Positions 8,109-18,607 of a stretch of 64,000 bases of DNA are shown here, one piece after another (the first letter of the stretch is position 1; the number at the start of each line of letters is the position of its first letter). Origin of the DNA: Kosakonia sp. BYX6 (lineage in GTDB: Bacteria; Pseudomonadota; Gammaproteobacteria; Enterobacterales; Enterobacteriaceae); assembly GCF_038449125.1 (NCBI RefSeq), contig NZ_CP151800.1, forward strand, positions 1,026,406 to 1,090,405, read 5' to 3'. Made by a program: the position numbers and the translations under genes. The notes beneath the pieces were generated by a model. That model was not told the DNA's origin and ran no database searches. It was given only the letters and a program-made list of their open reading frames with translations.

Positions 8109-9443
8109 TTATTCGTTCTGTTCGCGATGCTCTTTCCGGCGACGCGCGGTCAGCAGTGGCGTGACAGAAATTCCGTGCAGCAACACGCTTAACGTCACAA
8201 TGGTGATGGCGGCATCCGTCACGACATTGGCTTCGGCACCCTGCAAGCCGTGGACATAGGCGTAGGCAATATAATTCAGGCTGCCGATACCGCGAATCCC
8301 CAGCCAGCCGAGGCTGGCGCGGTGAAACCAGGAACTGCCGTCACGCCAGGTGACGATAAACACCGCCAGCGGGCGGATAACCACAAAGATAACGAACGCC
8401 AGAATCAGCGCGTGCGCATCCCAGTGTTGAGAAAGCGTCACGCCCAGCACAATCACCAGCAACGCCGCCAGCAGGCGCTCGACGGTATCGCCAAACGACA
8501 GCGCATCGCCAATCACCAGGCCGACAGATTTGATTGGGTTGCGCTCTTCAAGCCCGTGGCGCGTATGCGGATTGACGCGCATTTCCGCCGGTAAATCGTG
8601 GTCTTCTTCGGGATCTAAATGCCGTTTCTGCACGCTTACTTCCGCGCTACGCAGCCCAATACCCGCCGCAAACGCCGCCAGAAAACCGGATGCGCTGACC
8701 GCAATCGCCAGCGAAAAGCTCAGGCAGATAAGCGCAAGGGCGACAAAATCACTGGGCGCGACTTCCCCCTGCGCATGGCGCGAACGGGTGGCGATAAGGC
8801 CAATCAGCCTGCCCATAATAAAGCCGATGAGCAGCCCGACAACCAGTGCCCACAGCAGGTCAACGCTAAACCATTTTAATAATTCATCGGCACTCACCGC
8901 GCCGTCGGCTTCGTACCAGATAAGCGCGAGGATCAGAAAAGGCAGCGCCGTTCCGTCATTCAGACCGGCTTCACTGGAAAGCGCGATGCGCAACTGATCG
9001 CCATCCCGCGCGTCGTTAATCGCCACAAGGCTTGCCAGCACCGGGTCGGTCGGCGCGAGGATCGCCCCCAGCGCCAGCGATAATGGCCAGGAGAGATCCA
9101 TCAAATAGTGCGCGGCGAGCATAATCCCGGCGATGGTCAGCAGCATGCCGGGCAGCGCCAGCTTGATGCCCATTCTCCAGTACGGCGAGGTAAGCGGAAT
9201 GCGGATTTTCAGCCCGGTAATAAACAGCGACGCCGCCATGGCGATTTCGGTGATGCGGCTGGTAAGCTCAGCGTGCGCCGCGATATCAATGTTGAGAATG
9301 CCCATTTCCCACGGGCCGCAGATGATCCCGACCACCAAATAGAGCCCGAAAACGGGAATAGGCACTCGGCTTATCCAGCCATACGACAGTGACATCAACA
9401 ATAACAAGCCACCCGTGGCAGCCATCCACGCCAAATAACTCAT
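8109..9443 (-). CDS. CPA1-type cation:proton antiporter
   Basis: 444-residue inner-membrane protein with roughly twelve hydrophobic segments and a hydrophilic insert near residues 275-310 (RHLDPEEDHDLPAEMRVNPH). The transport core is recognisable: LAPTDPVLASLVA near residue 130 and the unwound-helix motif SSEAGLNDGTALP near 160, whose Asn-Asp pair is the ion-binding signature of electroneutral CPA1 exchangers. It should exchange Na+ or K+ for protons. No regulatory cytoplasmic tail such as TrkA-C is present. It is a single gene upstream of, and in the same direction as, the porin. Confidence 0.88.
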   Translation of the reverse strand: MSYLAWMAATGGLLLLMSLSYGWISRVPIPVFGLYLVVGIICGPWEMGILNIDIAAHAELTSRITEIAMAASLFITGLKIRIPLTSPYWRMGIKLALPGMLLTIAGIMLAAHYLMDLSWPLSLALGAILAPTDPVLASLVAINDARDGDQLRIALSSEAGLNDGTALPFLILALIWYEADGAVSADELLKWFSVDLLWALVVGLLIGFIMGRLIGLIATRSRHAQGEVAPSDFVALALICLSFSLAIAVSASGFLAAFAAGIGLRSAEVSVQKRHLDPEEDHDLPAEMRVNPHTRHGLEERNPIKSVGLVIGDALSFGDTVERLLAALLVIVLGVTLSQHWDAHALILAFVIFVVIRPLAVFIVTWRDGSSWFHRASLGWLGIRGIGSLNYIAYAYVHGLQGAEANVVTDAAITIVTLSVLLHGISVTPLLTARRRKEHREQNE

Positions 9444-9586
9444 ACTTCTCCCTATCCATGCACAACCTGAATGTTGCCTCTAAAAGTTATAGTTGCTTAA
9501 AAAGGTCTGCACCAGGCGAGCAGGGGATTCGTGGAAGCACTTTCCTTTGGCTACGCTTAAAAGAAAGTGCGTAACGAGGAGTTCGA

Positions 9587-9910
9587 ATGAGCAAGAAGAT
9601 CATGCAGGAATACCTTGTGCTGGGGGGAAAGCATCATGGGGACGTCTGGCGCGGCGTCTACCCGGCAATGGGGCTGAATCTGTCAAAACAGGACGAGCGT
9701 TTTGGTCAGTTTTATGACCGAGAAGGGCAGCAAAAAATCGAACTCTCGCGCAAGGAGCAATATTTCATTTCGGAATGGTTATCGCCCGAAGGGCACACCT
9801 TTTTGCTGGCGACGGCGGAAGATCTGACGGAATTCAATATTGAAGAGGAAATTGGTCGGATTACACCCCCGCTCCGGCCACTGGACTGCAGCATCGAAGA
9901 CTGGATTTGA
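9587..9910 (+). CDS. Small acidic protein of unknown function (107 aa)
   Basis: I do not recognise a family. The gene is supported by an AGGAG ribosome-binding site at the right distance from ATG, a complete frame and coding-like codon use. The product is soluble, acidic toward the C terminus (ATAEDLTEFNIEEEIGRITP), lacks a signal peptide, transmembrane segment or cysteine motif, and ends in a short DCSIEDWI tail. It is divergent from the antiporter gene and followed by an AT-rich gap, so no operon partner suggests a role. Confidence 0.7.
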   Translation: MSKKIMQEYLVLGGKHHGDVWRGVYPAMGLNLSKQDERFGQFYDREGQQKIELSRKEQYFISEWLSPEGHTFLLATAEDLTEFNIEEEIGRITPPLRPLDCSIEDWI

Positions 9911-11839
<1,929 letters not shown>

Positions 11840-11843
11840 GGGG

Positions 11844-11871
11844 AAAAAAAGGCGGCGCAGGGCTGCGCCGC
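11844..11871 (-). terminator. Rho-independent terminator of the chb operon
   Basis: A perfect nine-base stem GCGGCGCAG/CTGCGCCGC is followed on the minus strand by seven T residues (A-run 11844-11850). It lies between the convergent porin and chbG stops and can serve chbG; for the porin it lacks a T-run. Confidence 0.85.
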
Positions 11872-11881
11872 AAAACAGGTA

Positions 11882-12637
11882 CTAAATATCAAGAAAACTG
11901 CCCAGCCGATAACCTCGGTCGGCAATCGCATATTTCAGTGATGGCGACGTCAGCACATCCAGTTCAGTTAAGCGGGGGTAACAATAACTACTCAGGCGAA
12001 TCGGGTTGTCGATAAAAGCCGGGTGGCACATCACTTCCAGCGATGTTTCACCCCGTGCGGCAGAGGCATCCAGCGTGCGCAAAAAGAGCGCTTCTGAAAC
12101 CTCGTCTCCGTAAAATTCACTGCTAAAACCCTGCGTACTGCGAAGCGTTGTGGGCAAATCTGCATCAATCCGTTGGTTGCGATCGATACGCAACGGCAAC
12201 CCGCGTCGGGCGGCGAATTGCGCCATCAGCGGCAAAACCTGCGGGAGCATATGCACATGGTGATGGCTGTCGAGATGCGTCGGTTCGCGACCAAACAGGG
12301 TGGTAAAACGCTGATACTGGCTCTCCAGTTCCTGGGCTATCTCTTCCAGCGGTAGCGTTCCTTGCTCGGCCATTTGCCAAATCCATTTCCCCAGCTTGCC
12401 GTCTCGCGCAAGTCCTGGCATCGGCGTTAACGGTCTACCCAACGTCAGCGCAAAGTGCATGCCGACGGCCAGCCAGGGCGCATCTTGCGAAAGCGCAGCG
12501 GCATGTTCCACCGCGTCACCATTCACCAGCGCGGTGGTGGAGGTCACCACGCCGTGGCGAAAACTCTCGATAATGCCGTAGTTTTGCCCTTTACTGAGGC
12601 CAAAATCATCCGCGTTGACAATCAATAAGCGTTCCAT
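11882..12637 (-). CDS. chbG: Chitooligosaccharide deacetylase ChbG (YdjC family)
   Basis: 251-residue metal-dependent deacetylase that removes one N-acetyl group from imported chitobiose-6-phosphate; in E. coli this is needed before ChbR can induce and ChbF can hydrolyse. YdjC-fold ligands are visible: Asp10/Asp11 in [10 protein letters not shown], the histidine in [12 protein letters not shown] near residue 60, and the [10 protein letters not shown] cluster near residue 120. It is the last gene of the chb operon, 12 bp after chbF. Length agrees with E. coli ChbG. Confidence 0.95.
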   Translation of the reverse strand: MERLLIVNADDFGLSKGQNYGIIESFRHGVVTSTTALVNGDAVEHAAALSQDAPWLAVGMHFALTLGRPLTPMPGLARDGKLGKWIWQMAEQGTLPLEEIAQELESQYQRFTTLFGREPTHLDSHHHVHMLPQVLPLMAQFAARRGLPLRIDRNQRIDADLPTTLRSTQGFSSEFYGDEVSEALFLRTLDASAARGETSLEVMCHPAFIDNPIRLSSYCYPRLTELDVLTSPSLKYAIADRGYRLGSFLDI

Positions 12638-12649
12638 AGCTCACCTCGA

Positions 12650-14005
12650 TTACTGTTGCCTGGCTTTCAGGCGCGCGGCAGTCTGCGCAAAGTTCGGCAG
12701 CCACTTTTCATGGGCCAGAATCATTTCGCGCGCCAGCATTTCGGCGTCGCTGTCCGAATGAATAAGTGGGCTAAGGTTGAGCGCCAGCAGCACATCGTTG
12801 AACTCGCCGCTGAGTGCCGCCTGGCTCGCCGCCACTTCAAACCCTTTGATGGTGTGAATCAGCCCCAGCACTTTCTCGTCGAAATGGGTAACACGCGGGT
12901 GCGGCGTCGCGCCATTGCGGCCCAATATGCAGGTCATCTCGACTGCCCAGTCCGGCGGAATATTGTCGATATGCCCGTGATGGGGAATATTGACGTAATG
13001 CTCCGTTTGCTTGTCGTTATAGATAGCGTTAATCACTTCGCACGCCGCATCGGAGTAGTACGCGCCGCCGCGCTGTTCCAGCTCTTTGGGTTTGACCTTT
13101 AACTCAGGATCTTTGTAGAGTTCAAACAGTTGCTTCTCAACCTGCTGCACGACTTGCGCCCGCGCGCCGCCTTTGTAGTACTCGCCCATTTCAATCGCCA
13201 GCATCTCTTTTTGCTTGAAGTAATAGAGCAGATAAGAGCAGGGCAACAGATTCAGTGAACGAATCAATCCTTCACTGAACGGCAGATCAAAAATGTTTTT
13301 TACCGTCGAGGTTTTTAACTTTCCACTCGCCACGCCGTCGAGCAGTTCCGCAAAGCGCGAGGTGCCATTCACTAATACGTCTTTGATAAACACCATGTGA
13401 TTCAGGCCAAACAGATCCATGGCGATATCATCGTTGTCGCTTAGCGCCAGCACATCGCGGATAAACATTTTCATGCCAACCGGGATATTGCAGACGCCTA
13501 TAAACTTTTTGAAGTTTGTATGGCGATAGACCGCCTCCGTCACCATGCCTGCCGGATTGGTAAAGTTAATCACCCAGGCGTTCGGGCAAATCGCTTCCAC
13601 GTCTTTAATGATGTCGAAAATAACCGGGATGGTGCGCAGCCCTTTGAACAGGCCGCCTGCGCCATTGGTTTCCTGGCCTAAATAGCCGTGGCTCAGCGGA
13701 ATGCGTTCGTCCAGTTCGCGCGCTTTCAACTGACCGACGCGCAGTTGGGTAGTGACAAAATCCGCGCCCTGCAATGCTTCGCGGCGATCCAGCGTTTTAT
13801 AGAGTTTCAGCGGCACGCCTGCGTTGTCGATCATGCGCTGGCAGAGATCAAAAATGATCGCCAGCTTCTCTTTGCCCTCGTCGACATCAACCAGCCACAA
13901 CTCCGTGACCGGCAGCTCGTGGTAGCGCTTAATAAACCCTTCCAGTAATTCCGGGGTGTAACTGCTGCCCCCGCCAATCGTGACGACTTTCAATTTCTGG
14001 TTCAT
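12650..14005 (-). CDS. chbF: 6-phospho-beta-glucosidase/diacetylchitobiose-6-P hydrolase ChbF (GH4)
   Basis: 451-residue glycoside hydrolase family 4 enzyme that splits phosphorylated chitobiose or cellobiose using NAD+ and a divalent metal. The N terminus is a Rossmann fold (VVTIGGGSSYTPELLEG); the metal site includes the Cys in GVCNIPVGM and the His in LFGLNHMVF. I place the start at MNQKLKV because a good GGGAGAAACC site precedes it; an in-frame ATG 17 codons upstream would read into the chbR end region. The gene follows chbR by 34 bp in the operon. Confidence 0.95.
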   Translation of the reverse strand: MNQKLKVVTIGGGSSYTPELLEGFIKRYHELPVTELWLVDVDEGKEKLAIIFDLCQRMIDNAGVPLKLYKTLDRREALQGADFVTTQLRVGQLKARELDERIPLSHGYLGQETNGAGGLFKGLRTIPVIFDIIKDVEAICPNAWVINFTNPAGMVTEAVYRHTNFKKFIGVCNIPVGMKMFIRDVLALSDNDDIAMDLFGLNHMVFIKDVLVNGTSRFAELLDGVASGKLKTSTVKNIFDLPFSEGLIRSLNLLPCSYLLYYFKQKEMLAIEMGEYYKGGARAQVVQQVEKQLFELYKDPELKVKPKELEQRGGAYYSDAACEVINAIYNDKQTEHYVNIPHHGHIDNIPPDWAVEMTCILGRNGATPHPRVTHFDEKVLGLIHTIKGFEVAASQAALSGEFNDVLLALNLSPLIHSDSDAEMLAREMILAHEKWLPNFAQTAARLKARQQ

Positions 14006-14039
14006 GGTTTCTCCCTTTCGAGTAAAACGCGCAGGTGCA

Positions 14040-14897
14040 TTACGCAGGCTCGCCATCGTTGCTGGTGATTTCAGTTAACCGTTTTCGGTAACTGTTTGGC
14101 GTGAATGACGTCATTTTCTTGAACGTCTTAATAAACAAGCTTGGGCTGCTGTAACCCGATTCCCAGGCGATATCGGTCACCGAATAATTGGTCATTTCGA
14201 GCTGTTTTTTCGCGAAATCAATGCGGATCTCATTGATGATCTGCATTGGCGTTTTGCCGTAAAAACGCCGGGTGGCACGCGTCAGATACTCCTGCGATTT
14301 CGCAGAAAGCCGCACCATATTTTCCATCGCATGTTCACCAAATTGTGTTTTATCGTGCATTGCCTCAACGGTGGTTTTCAGCCACTGCGGCGTATCATCC
14401 AGCACCTGCTCTTCACGGTAGTGGCGCAGGCGGTTGAGCACATAAAAGGTGACGGTTTCGATAAATTCGTCCAGCCCGTTTTCGCGAAAGTTCAGGGAAG
14501 CAATCACCGTTTCGACATAGGTCATAAACGCGCTTTGCGTCCGGTACGCCTGGGAAGCGACAAAACAAAATGGCAGTAAAGCGAGGTAGTGCTGCTCGAA
14601 AAACTGCCGGCTAATACCGACATTGAGGATGCGCGTGGCACCGAATTCATAAAAACTCTGGTGGTGCGATCCCAACGGGATAAACACGAAATCGCCGCGC
14701 TCCAGCAACACCCGTTTGCCATTGATCACCTGGTAGTAACGACCGGTTAAGACCAGCGTAAATTCATAGTAATCATGCTGATGCAGCCCGCTGGCGCTCT
14801 CGGTTTTGTTATAGATAAACACATGGAAATTGTTACCGTTGAACAACTGCTGTTCCTGCGCGGTCGCGATTCCTTGTGTGTTGAGCGTCGGCTGCAT
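14040..14897 (-). CDS. chbR: AraC-family dual regulator ChbR
   Basis: 285-residue regulator of the chitobiose operon. The N-terminal cupin effector domain contains [20 protein letters not shown] and a [15 protein letters not shown] segment; the C-terminal domain has two AraC helix-turn-helices, the first around [20 protein letters not shown] and the second around [20 protein letters not shown]. In E. coli it represses chb without substrate and activates together with CRP when deacetylated chitobiose-6-P is present. It follows chbC after 29 bp; the chbA gene normally between them is missing. Confidence 0.94.
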   Translation of the reverse strand: MQPTLNTQGIATAQEQQLFNGNNFHVFIYNKTESASGLHQHDYYEFTLVLTGRYYQVINGKRVLLERGDFVFIPLGSHHQSFYEFGATRILNVGISRQFFEQHYLALLPFCFVASQAYRTQSAFMTYVETVIASLNFRENGLDEFIETVTFYVLNRLRHYREEQVLDDTPQWLKTTVEAMHDKTQFGEHAMENMVRLSAKSQEYLTRATRRFYGKTPMQIINEIRIDFAKKQLEMTNYSVTDIAWESGYSSPSLFIKTFKKMTSFTPNSYRKRLTEITSNDGEPA

Positions 14898-14926
14898 CGT
14901 TCACTCCTGCTGGCTGCGAATGGCGG

Positions 14927-16285
14927 TCAAAATTTTAGCGCGTTGGCGATATCTTCTTCGCTCTCTTCCTGCTCAATGGCATTCTGGGCTTTATTGGCAA
15001 CCACCACAAAGGGCAGGTAAACCAGTGTAGCGATGGCGAGGTTAAACAGCGCCAGCAACAGGGCGAGAATGCTGCCATTGGTGTTGAAGAATGCGCCCAA
15101 CCCGGTTGGCATTGTCCACGGCGCGATATTGGTAATCGGCGGAATCAGGCCCGAGTAATACGCCAACAGCGTGATGGCGGCGAGAATCGGCTGAACCAGA
15201 ATGAACGGGATAAACATCACCGGGTTCATGATGATCGGCAGCCCGAACAGAATCGGTTCGTTAATTTGAAAGAGGCCGGAAGGCAGCGCCAGCTTGGCCA
15301 CCTGGCGGTAATCCGCCCGGCGTGAGGCCAGGAAAATCGCGATGATAAGCCCCAGTGTTGCGCCGCTGCCGCCGAGGAAAATATAGGAGTCGAGCATCGG
15401 TTTTGCCCAGACATGGAAGGTTTTACCGGCTTCCAGCGCCGCGTCTACCGAACCGTATTGCTGGTAGACAGCGATATTTTCCAGCGCCCACGGCGTCATA
15501 ATGCCGCTATCCAACGCGGTCAGCGCCAGCGACCCGTGAATGCCAAAGAACCACAGCAGCGGGACAAAAATCACATACGCCCAGCCGACAACGCTGCCCA
15601 GTGAAGCCAGCGGCGTAGAGATAGTGTCCATAATAATCTGGTGGAAGTTGGTGCCGTGGCTGGCCAGCGCCCAACTGATGATCCCCATAATCGAGAGGAT
15701 AATAAAACCCGGAATCAGGGCGGAGAAGGAGCGGGCAACCGAGCTGGGCACGCTTTCGGGTAAGGTGATCACCCAGTTGCGGCGCACAATAAAGGCGAAC
15801 AACTCGGCGACCACCAGGCCAATAATAATGCCGGAAATTATGTTCGCGCCGCCTAACCAGTTCGCGCCGACGGCGTAGGATTCACCGACGCTGTACGGCG
15901 TGACGGTCATAAAGGCGGCAATCGACAGCAGGCCGGCGGCCAGCGAATCCACTTTACGTTCTTCCGCCAGCGCCATGCCGATAAAAAAGGGCGCCATCAA
16001 CGACATAATGCCCAGCGTGCCGTTATATACATTCGCGCCAATGCCTTTTAACCCGTCGAGGGTTGCAATCGTCGACGCATCCAGCCGAATACCCAGCGAG
16101 TAGAAAAACGAACCTTCGCCAAAGCTCAGGAACACGTTATTGATTAGCACAAACATCGCCCCGGCGAGGGTTAACGGCATTAAGCGGATAAACCCATTTT
16201 TAATGGCGTTGACGTGCGGCTGTTGACCAATTTTTATCGCAAAAGGCAGAAGTATCTTTTCAAGTGAAGCAATGGCATTACTCAT
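14927..16285 (-). CDS. chbC: PTS N,N'-diacetylchitobiose transporter subunit IIC
   Basis: 452-residue inner-membrane IIC of the lactose/cellobiose PTS family, the same length as E. coli ChbC. It carries chitobiose or cellobiose across the membrane while ChbB phosphorylates it. About ten hydrophobic segments and the family stretch [20 protein letters not shown] near residue 340, which forms the substrate site, are visible. The C terminus ([14 protein letters not shown]) is only a short tail, so IIA is not fused to it. It lies 64 bp after chbB. Confidence 0.95.
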   Translation of the reverse strand: MSNAIASLEKILLPFAIKIGQQPHVNAIKNGFIRLMPLTLAGAMFVLINNVFLSFGEGSFFYSLGIRLDASTIATLDGLKGIGANVYNGTLGIMSLMAPFFIGMALAEERKVDSLAAGLLSIAAFMTVTPYSVGESYAVGANWLGGANIISGIIIGLVVAELFAFIVRRNWVITLPESVPSSVARSFSALIPGFIILSIMGIISWALASHGTNFHQIIMDTISTPLASLGSVVGWAYVIFVPLLWFFGIHGSLALTALDSGIMTPWALENIAVYQQYGSVDAALEAGKTFHVWAKPMLDSYIFLGGSGATLGLIIAIFLASRRADYRQVAKLALPSGLFQINEPILFGLPIIMNPVMFIPFILVQPILAAITLLAYYSGLIPPITNIAPWTMPTGLGAFFNTNGSILALLLALFNLAIATLVYLPFVVVANKAQNAIEQEESEEDIANALKF

Positions 16286-16349
16286 AGAAAAATACCCTTA
16301 AAAACCGCAATGCAGGATTGCGGTGAGCCAGAGGTGAAGGTTCTGATAA

Positions 16350-16670
16350 TTATTTTGCAGCGGCTTGTTTGATGGCGGCGACGGCCGCTTTCAGTACGCC
16401 TAAGCCATCGACTTTGCCATACAGCATTGAATCAATGACTTCGACGGGTTTATTGGGGAGTAAACGTTGGATTTCGGACAGCTTCCACGCGATTTGTGGG
16501 CCAAGCAATACGACATCGGCTTGCGGGCCTTTTTCTGCGGCGAGCGTCTCAGAAAATGCTTCAATAATGACCGGCACTTCATATTTTTCCGCCTGTGCTC
16601 GCATTTTTGACACCAACAAAGACGTGGACATGCCCGCAGAACAAAACAGATAGATATGCTTCTTTTCCAT
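16350..16670 (-). CDS. chbB: PTS N,N'-diacetylchitobiose transporter subunit IIB
   Basis: 106-residue IIB of the lactose/cellobiose PTS family, the phosphoryl donor to the sugar. Cys10 in [18 protein letters not shown] is the phosphorylated residue, and the P-loop-like segment after it is intact. The start MEKKHIYLF matches E. coli ChbB; an upstream in-frame start five codons earlier is not favoured. It is the first gene of the chb operon. It would normally receive phosphate from ChbA (IIA), for which no gene exists here. Confidence 0.95.
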   Translation of the reverse strand: MEKKHIYLFCSAGMSTSLLVSKMRAQAEKYEVPVIIEAFSETLAAEKGPQADVVLLGPQIAWKLSEIQRLLPNKPVEVIDSMLYGKVDGLGVLKAAVAAIKQAAAK

Positions 16671-16842
16671 AAACGCGACCCTCATTGTCTCAATTTCCGC
16701 TGGCCTGGTGGCGATTTACTGCTCTTTCCCGGCTGTGCATTTGCATTAGGAAACTTTTTTCTTCCTCTGAAGCAAGTATACGGCAGCGGGGTAATTGCGG
16801 GTATTCCACATCGTTTAAGAATTGTCTCTGGTTGACCTGGTG

Positions 16843-16863
16843 CTATGCGCTTCTTCACATTTT
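16843..16863 (-). promoter_or_regulatory. Weak CRP-like site upstream of chbB
   Basis: On the minus strand AAATGTGAAGAAGCGCATAG has one good CRP half (TGTGA) and a poor second half. The chb promoter of E. coli depends on CRP, and this site lies about 175 bp before chbB, somewhat far. Confidence 0.25.
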
Positions 16864-16878
16864 GGCGAATTTATTCCC

Positions 16879-16941
16879 CTGCCTGATGGCGCTTTGCTTA
16901 TCAGGCCTACAGGCGGAGCCGAAAAATGGCCATCCGGCATT
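16879..16941. repeat. REP element between the chb promoter region and the quinone-reductase gene
   Basis: Opposed units CCTGATGGCGCTTTGCTTAT and GGCCATCCGGCATTC, the latter touching the stop codon of the oxidoreductase gene. Confidence 0.65.
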
Positions 16942-17534
16942 CACGCTGTGGCAAAAATTGTCCTGCCGATCGCTTTTGCTTGTTGCAGGCACACTTGCGG
17001 CGTACCGAGATCCGGCAACATCAACGTCGCATTGGTTTTCACCGGCGCGCCGCAATAATCAAAAATGCCGTGCGCGATTTGCGTGTTCCACGATTGCGCA
17101 TAGCCATGTTTCTCAAAGGTTTTATGATCGGATCCGCCAAGCGCCACCAGGTGCACCGGCAGGTGACCCAGTTTTTTAATCACTTTGCCGGTGCCGCTAT
17201 CTTCATACGCCCAGCCGTTGGCAAATACCCGGTCGATCCAACCTTTCAACAAGCCCGGCATCGTCCACCAATAAATGGGGAACACCAGCACCAGCGCATC
17301 CGCTTTTTCAATGCGCGCCTGCTCGGCTTGCACATCCGGCGGCAGCGGTTCAGTTTGCATAAAGGCGTTGTAATCCGCTGCGGAAAAACTCGGGTTAAAA
17401 CCTTCGCGCGCCAGGTCGGCAATCTCAACGCTATTGGCGGCATTTTCCTCGCGAATCCCTTGTGCGACGGCGTTTGCCAGACCGTGTGTCAATGAATCTT
17501 CCAGCGGGTGGGAAACCACGATTAAAGCGTGCAT
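16941..17534 (-). CDS. NAD(P)H-dependent FMN oxidoreductase (quinone-reductase/flavodoxin fold)
   Basis: 197-residue soluble flavoprotein of the NQO1/MdaB/KefF family, reducing quinones or related electrophiles with NAD(P)H. The N terminus has the FMN phosphate loop (LIVVSHPLEDSLTHGLAN) and the middle has the family hallmark VLVFPIYWWTMPGLLKGWID, followed by the active-site loop near VALGGSDHKTF. The start at 17534 follows a GGAGAGG site; a longer frame would run through the operator. It is divergent from a TetR gene, with a large palindrome between, so that repressor very likely controls it. Confidence 0.9.
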   Translation of the reverse strand: MHALIVVSHPLEDSLTHGLANAVAQGIREENAANSVEIADLAREGFNPSFSAADYNAFMQTEPLPPDVQAEQARIEKADALVLVFPIYWWTMPGLLKGWIDRVFANGWAYEDSGTGKVIKKLGHLPVHLVALGGSDHKTFEKHGYAQSWNTQIAHGIFDYCGAPVKTNATLMLPDLGTPQVCLQQAKAIGRTIFATA

Positions 17535-17580
17535 GTTGCCTCTCCTCAGTTGCCATTCGGGGTGAACAAACGTAGTCTTA

Positions 17581-17623
17581 TATACCATCGGTAACCTACT
17601 GATGGTAAGTTACCGATGGTATA
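17581..17623. promoter_or_regulatory. Operator between the oxidoreductase and TetR genes
   Basis: The arms TATACCATCGGTAAC (17581-17595) and GTTACCGATGGTATA (17609-17623) form a perfect 15-base inverted repeat. The 13-base centre contains a further GATGGTAA copy, so three half-sites are packed together in the divergent promoter region. TetR binding here is inference from position and symmetry. Confidence 0.75.
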
Positions 17624-17647
17624 TAACGATGTCAAGGGAGGATGAAA

Positions 17648-18247
17648 ATGGCCGAAACGCGCGTGCGCCAGCGGTTAACGCGAGAAGAACGCTATGCACA
17701 ATTAATTGAGATCGCCTGGCAAATTATCCGGCAAGAGGGCACCGAAGCGCTGACCCTCGGGCATTTAGCCGAATGCGCCGGGGTGACAAAACCGGTGGTG
17801 TACGATCATTTCACCAGCCGTTCCGGGCTGCTGGCGGCGCTTTATCGCGAATATGATTTGCGCCAGAACCGCAAAATGGATGAAGCGCTGAGTAAAACCG
17901 CAGCGGAGCTGGAAGCGCGCGCGGCGGTGATTGCCTCGGCGTATATCGAATGTGTGTTGCTTCAAGGCCGTGAAATGCCGAGCCTGCTGGCGGCACTGGC
18001 CGGCACGCCGGAACTGGAGAAAATTCGCCGCGAATACGCTGTCGATTTCACTGAAAAATGCCGCACGCTGTTTGCGCCGTTCTGCGAAAAACCGCTACGT
18101 GATGCGGCGTTATGGGCGATGCTCGGTTCTGCCGAAGGGCTTTCCTGGGCCGCGGTGCAAGGCGCCATCAGCGAGGCGCAGGCCAAAGCGGAGTTGCAAC
18201 GGGTGATCATTGCGATGGCGCACGACATTGATGCGCTGATTGCCTGA
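17648..18247 (+). CDS. TetR-family transcriptional repressor
   Basis: 199-residue TetR-type protein. The N-terminal helix-turn-helix is ALTLGHLAECAGVTKPVVYDH, after EERYAQLIEIAWQIIRQEG; the rest is a helical ligand-binding domain. Of two nearby ATG codons I chose the second, because GGGAGG lies seven bases before it but abuts the first. It probably represses itself and the divergent flavin oxidoreductase gene and responds to a quinone or electrophile; the ligand is unknown. The last five codons (DALIA) and stop are part of a 94-bp tandemly repeated unit that continues downstream. Confidence 0.88.
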   Translation: MAETRVRQRLTREERYAQLIEIAWQIIRQEGTEALTLGHLAECAGVTKPVVYDHFTSRSGLLAALYREYDLRQNRKMDEALSKTAAELEARAAVIASAYIECVLLQGREMPSLLAALAGTPELEKIRREYAVDFTEKCRTLFAPFCEKPLRDAALWAMLGSAEGLSWAAVQGAISEAQAKAELQRVIIAMAHDIDALIA

Positions 18248-18605
18248 TGGCGCTTTGCTTATCAGGCCTACGTCCCGGAGTGAATTTGTAGGCCGGATAA
18301 GGCGTCAGCCGCCATCCGGCATGGATGCGCTGATTGCCTGATGGCGCTTTGCTTATCAGGCCTACGTCCCGGAGTGAATTTGTAGGCCGGATAAGGCGTC
18401 AGCCGCCATCCGGCATGGATGCGCTGATTGCCTGATGGCGCTTTGCTTATCAGGCCTACGTCCCGGAGTGAATTTGTAGGCCGGATAAGGCGTCAGCCGC
18501 CATCCGGCATGGATGCGCTGATTGCCTGATGGCACTTTGCTTATCAGGCCTACGTCCCGGAGTGAATTTGTAGGCCGGATAAGGCGTCAGCCGCCATCCG
18601 GCATC
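18230..18605. repeat. Four head-to-tail copies of a 94-bp unit containing a BIME and the tetR 3' end
   Basis: Units start at 18230, 18324, 18418 and 18512. The first three are identical and the fourth has one substitution (GCACTTTG for GCGCTTTG). Each holds the tetR end GATGCGCTGATTGCCTGA, a REP-type CCTGATGGCGCTTTGCTTAT...AGGCCTACG and an opposed GTAGGCCGGATAAGGCG...GCCATCCGGCAT. The near-perfect identity points to recent expansion. Confidence 0.95.
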
Positions 18606-18607
18606 GT

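Noticed and set aside
16671-16850. Clear NagC operators upstream of chbB
   Set aside because: No convincing match to the NagC consensus could be found by eye, although the E. coli operon has them.
18230-18605. CRISPR-like array
   Set aside because: The repeated 94-bp units are contiguous and contain no variable spacers; they are tandem BIMEs.
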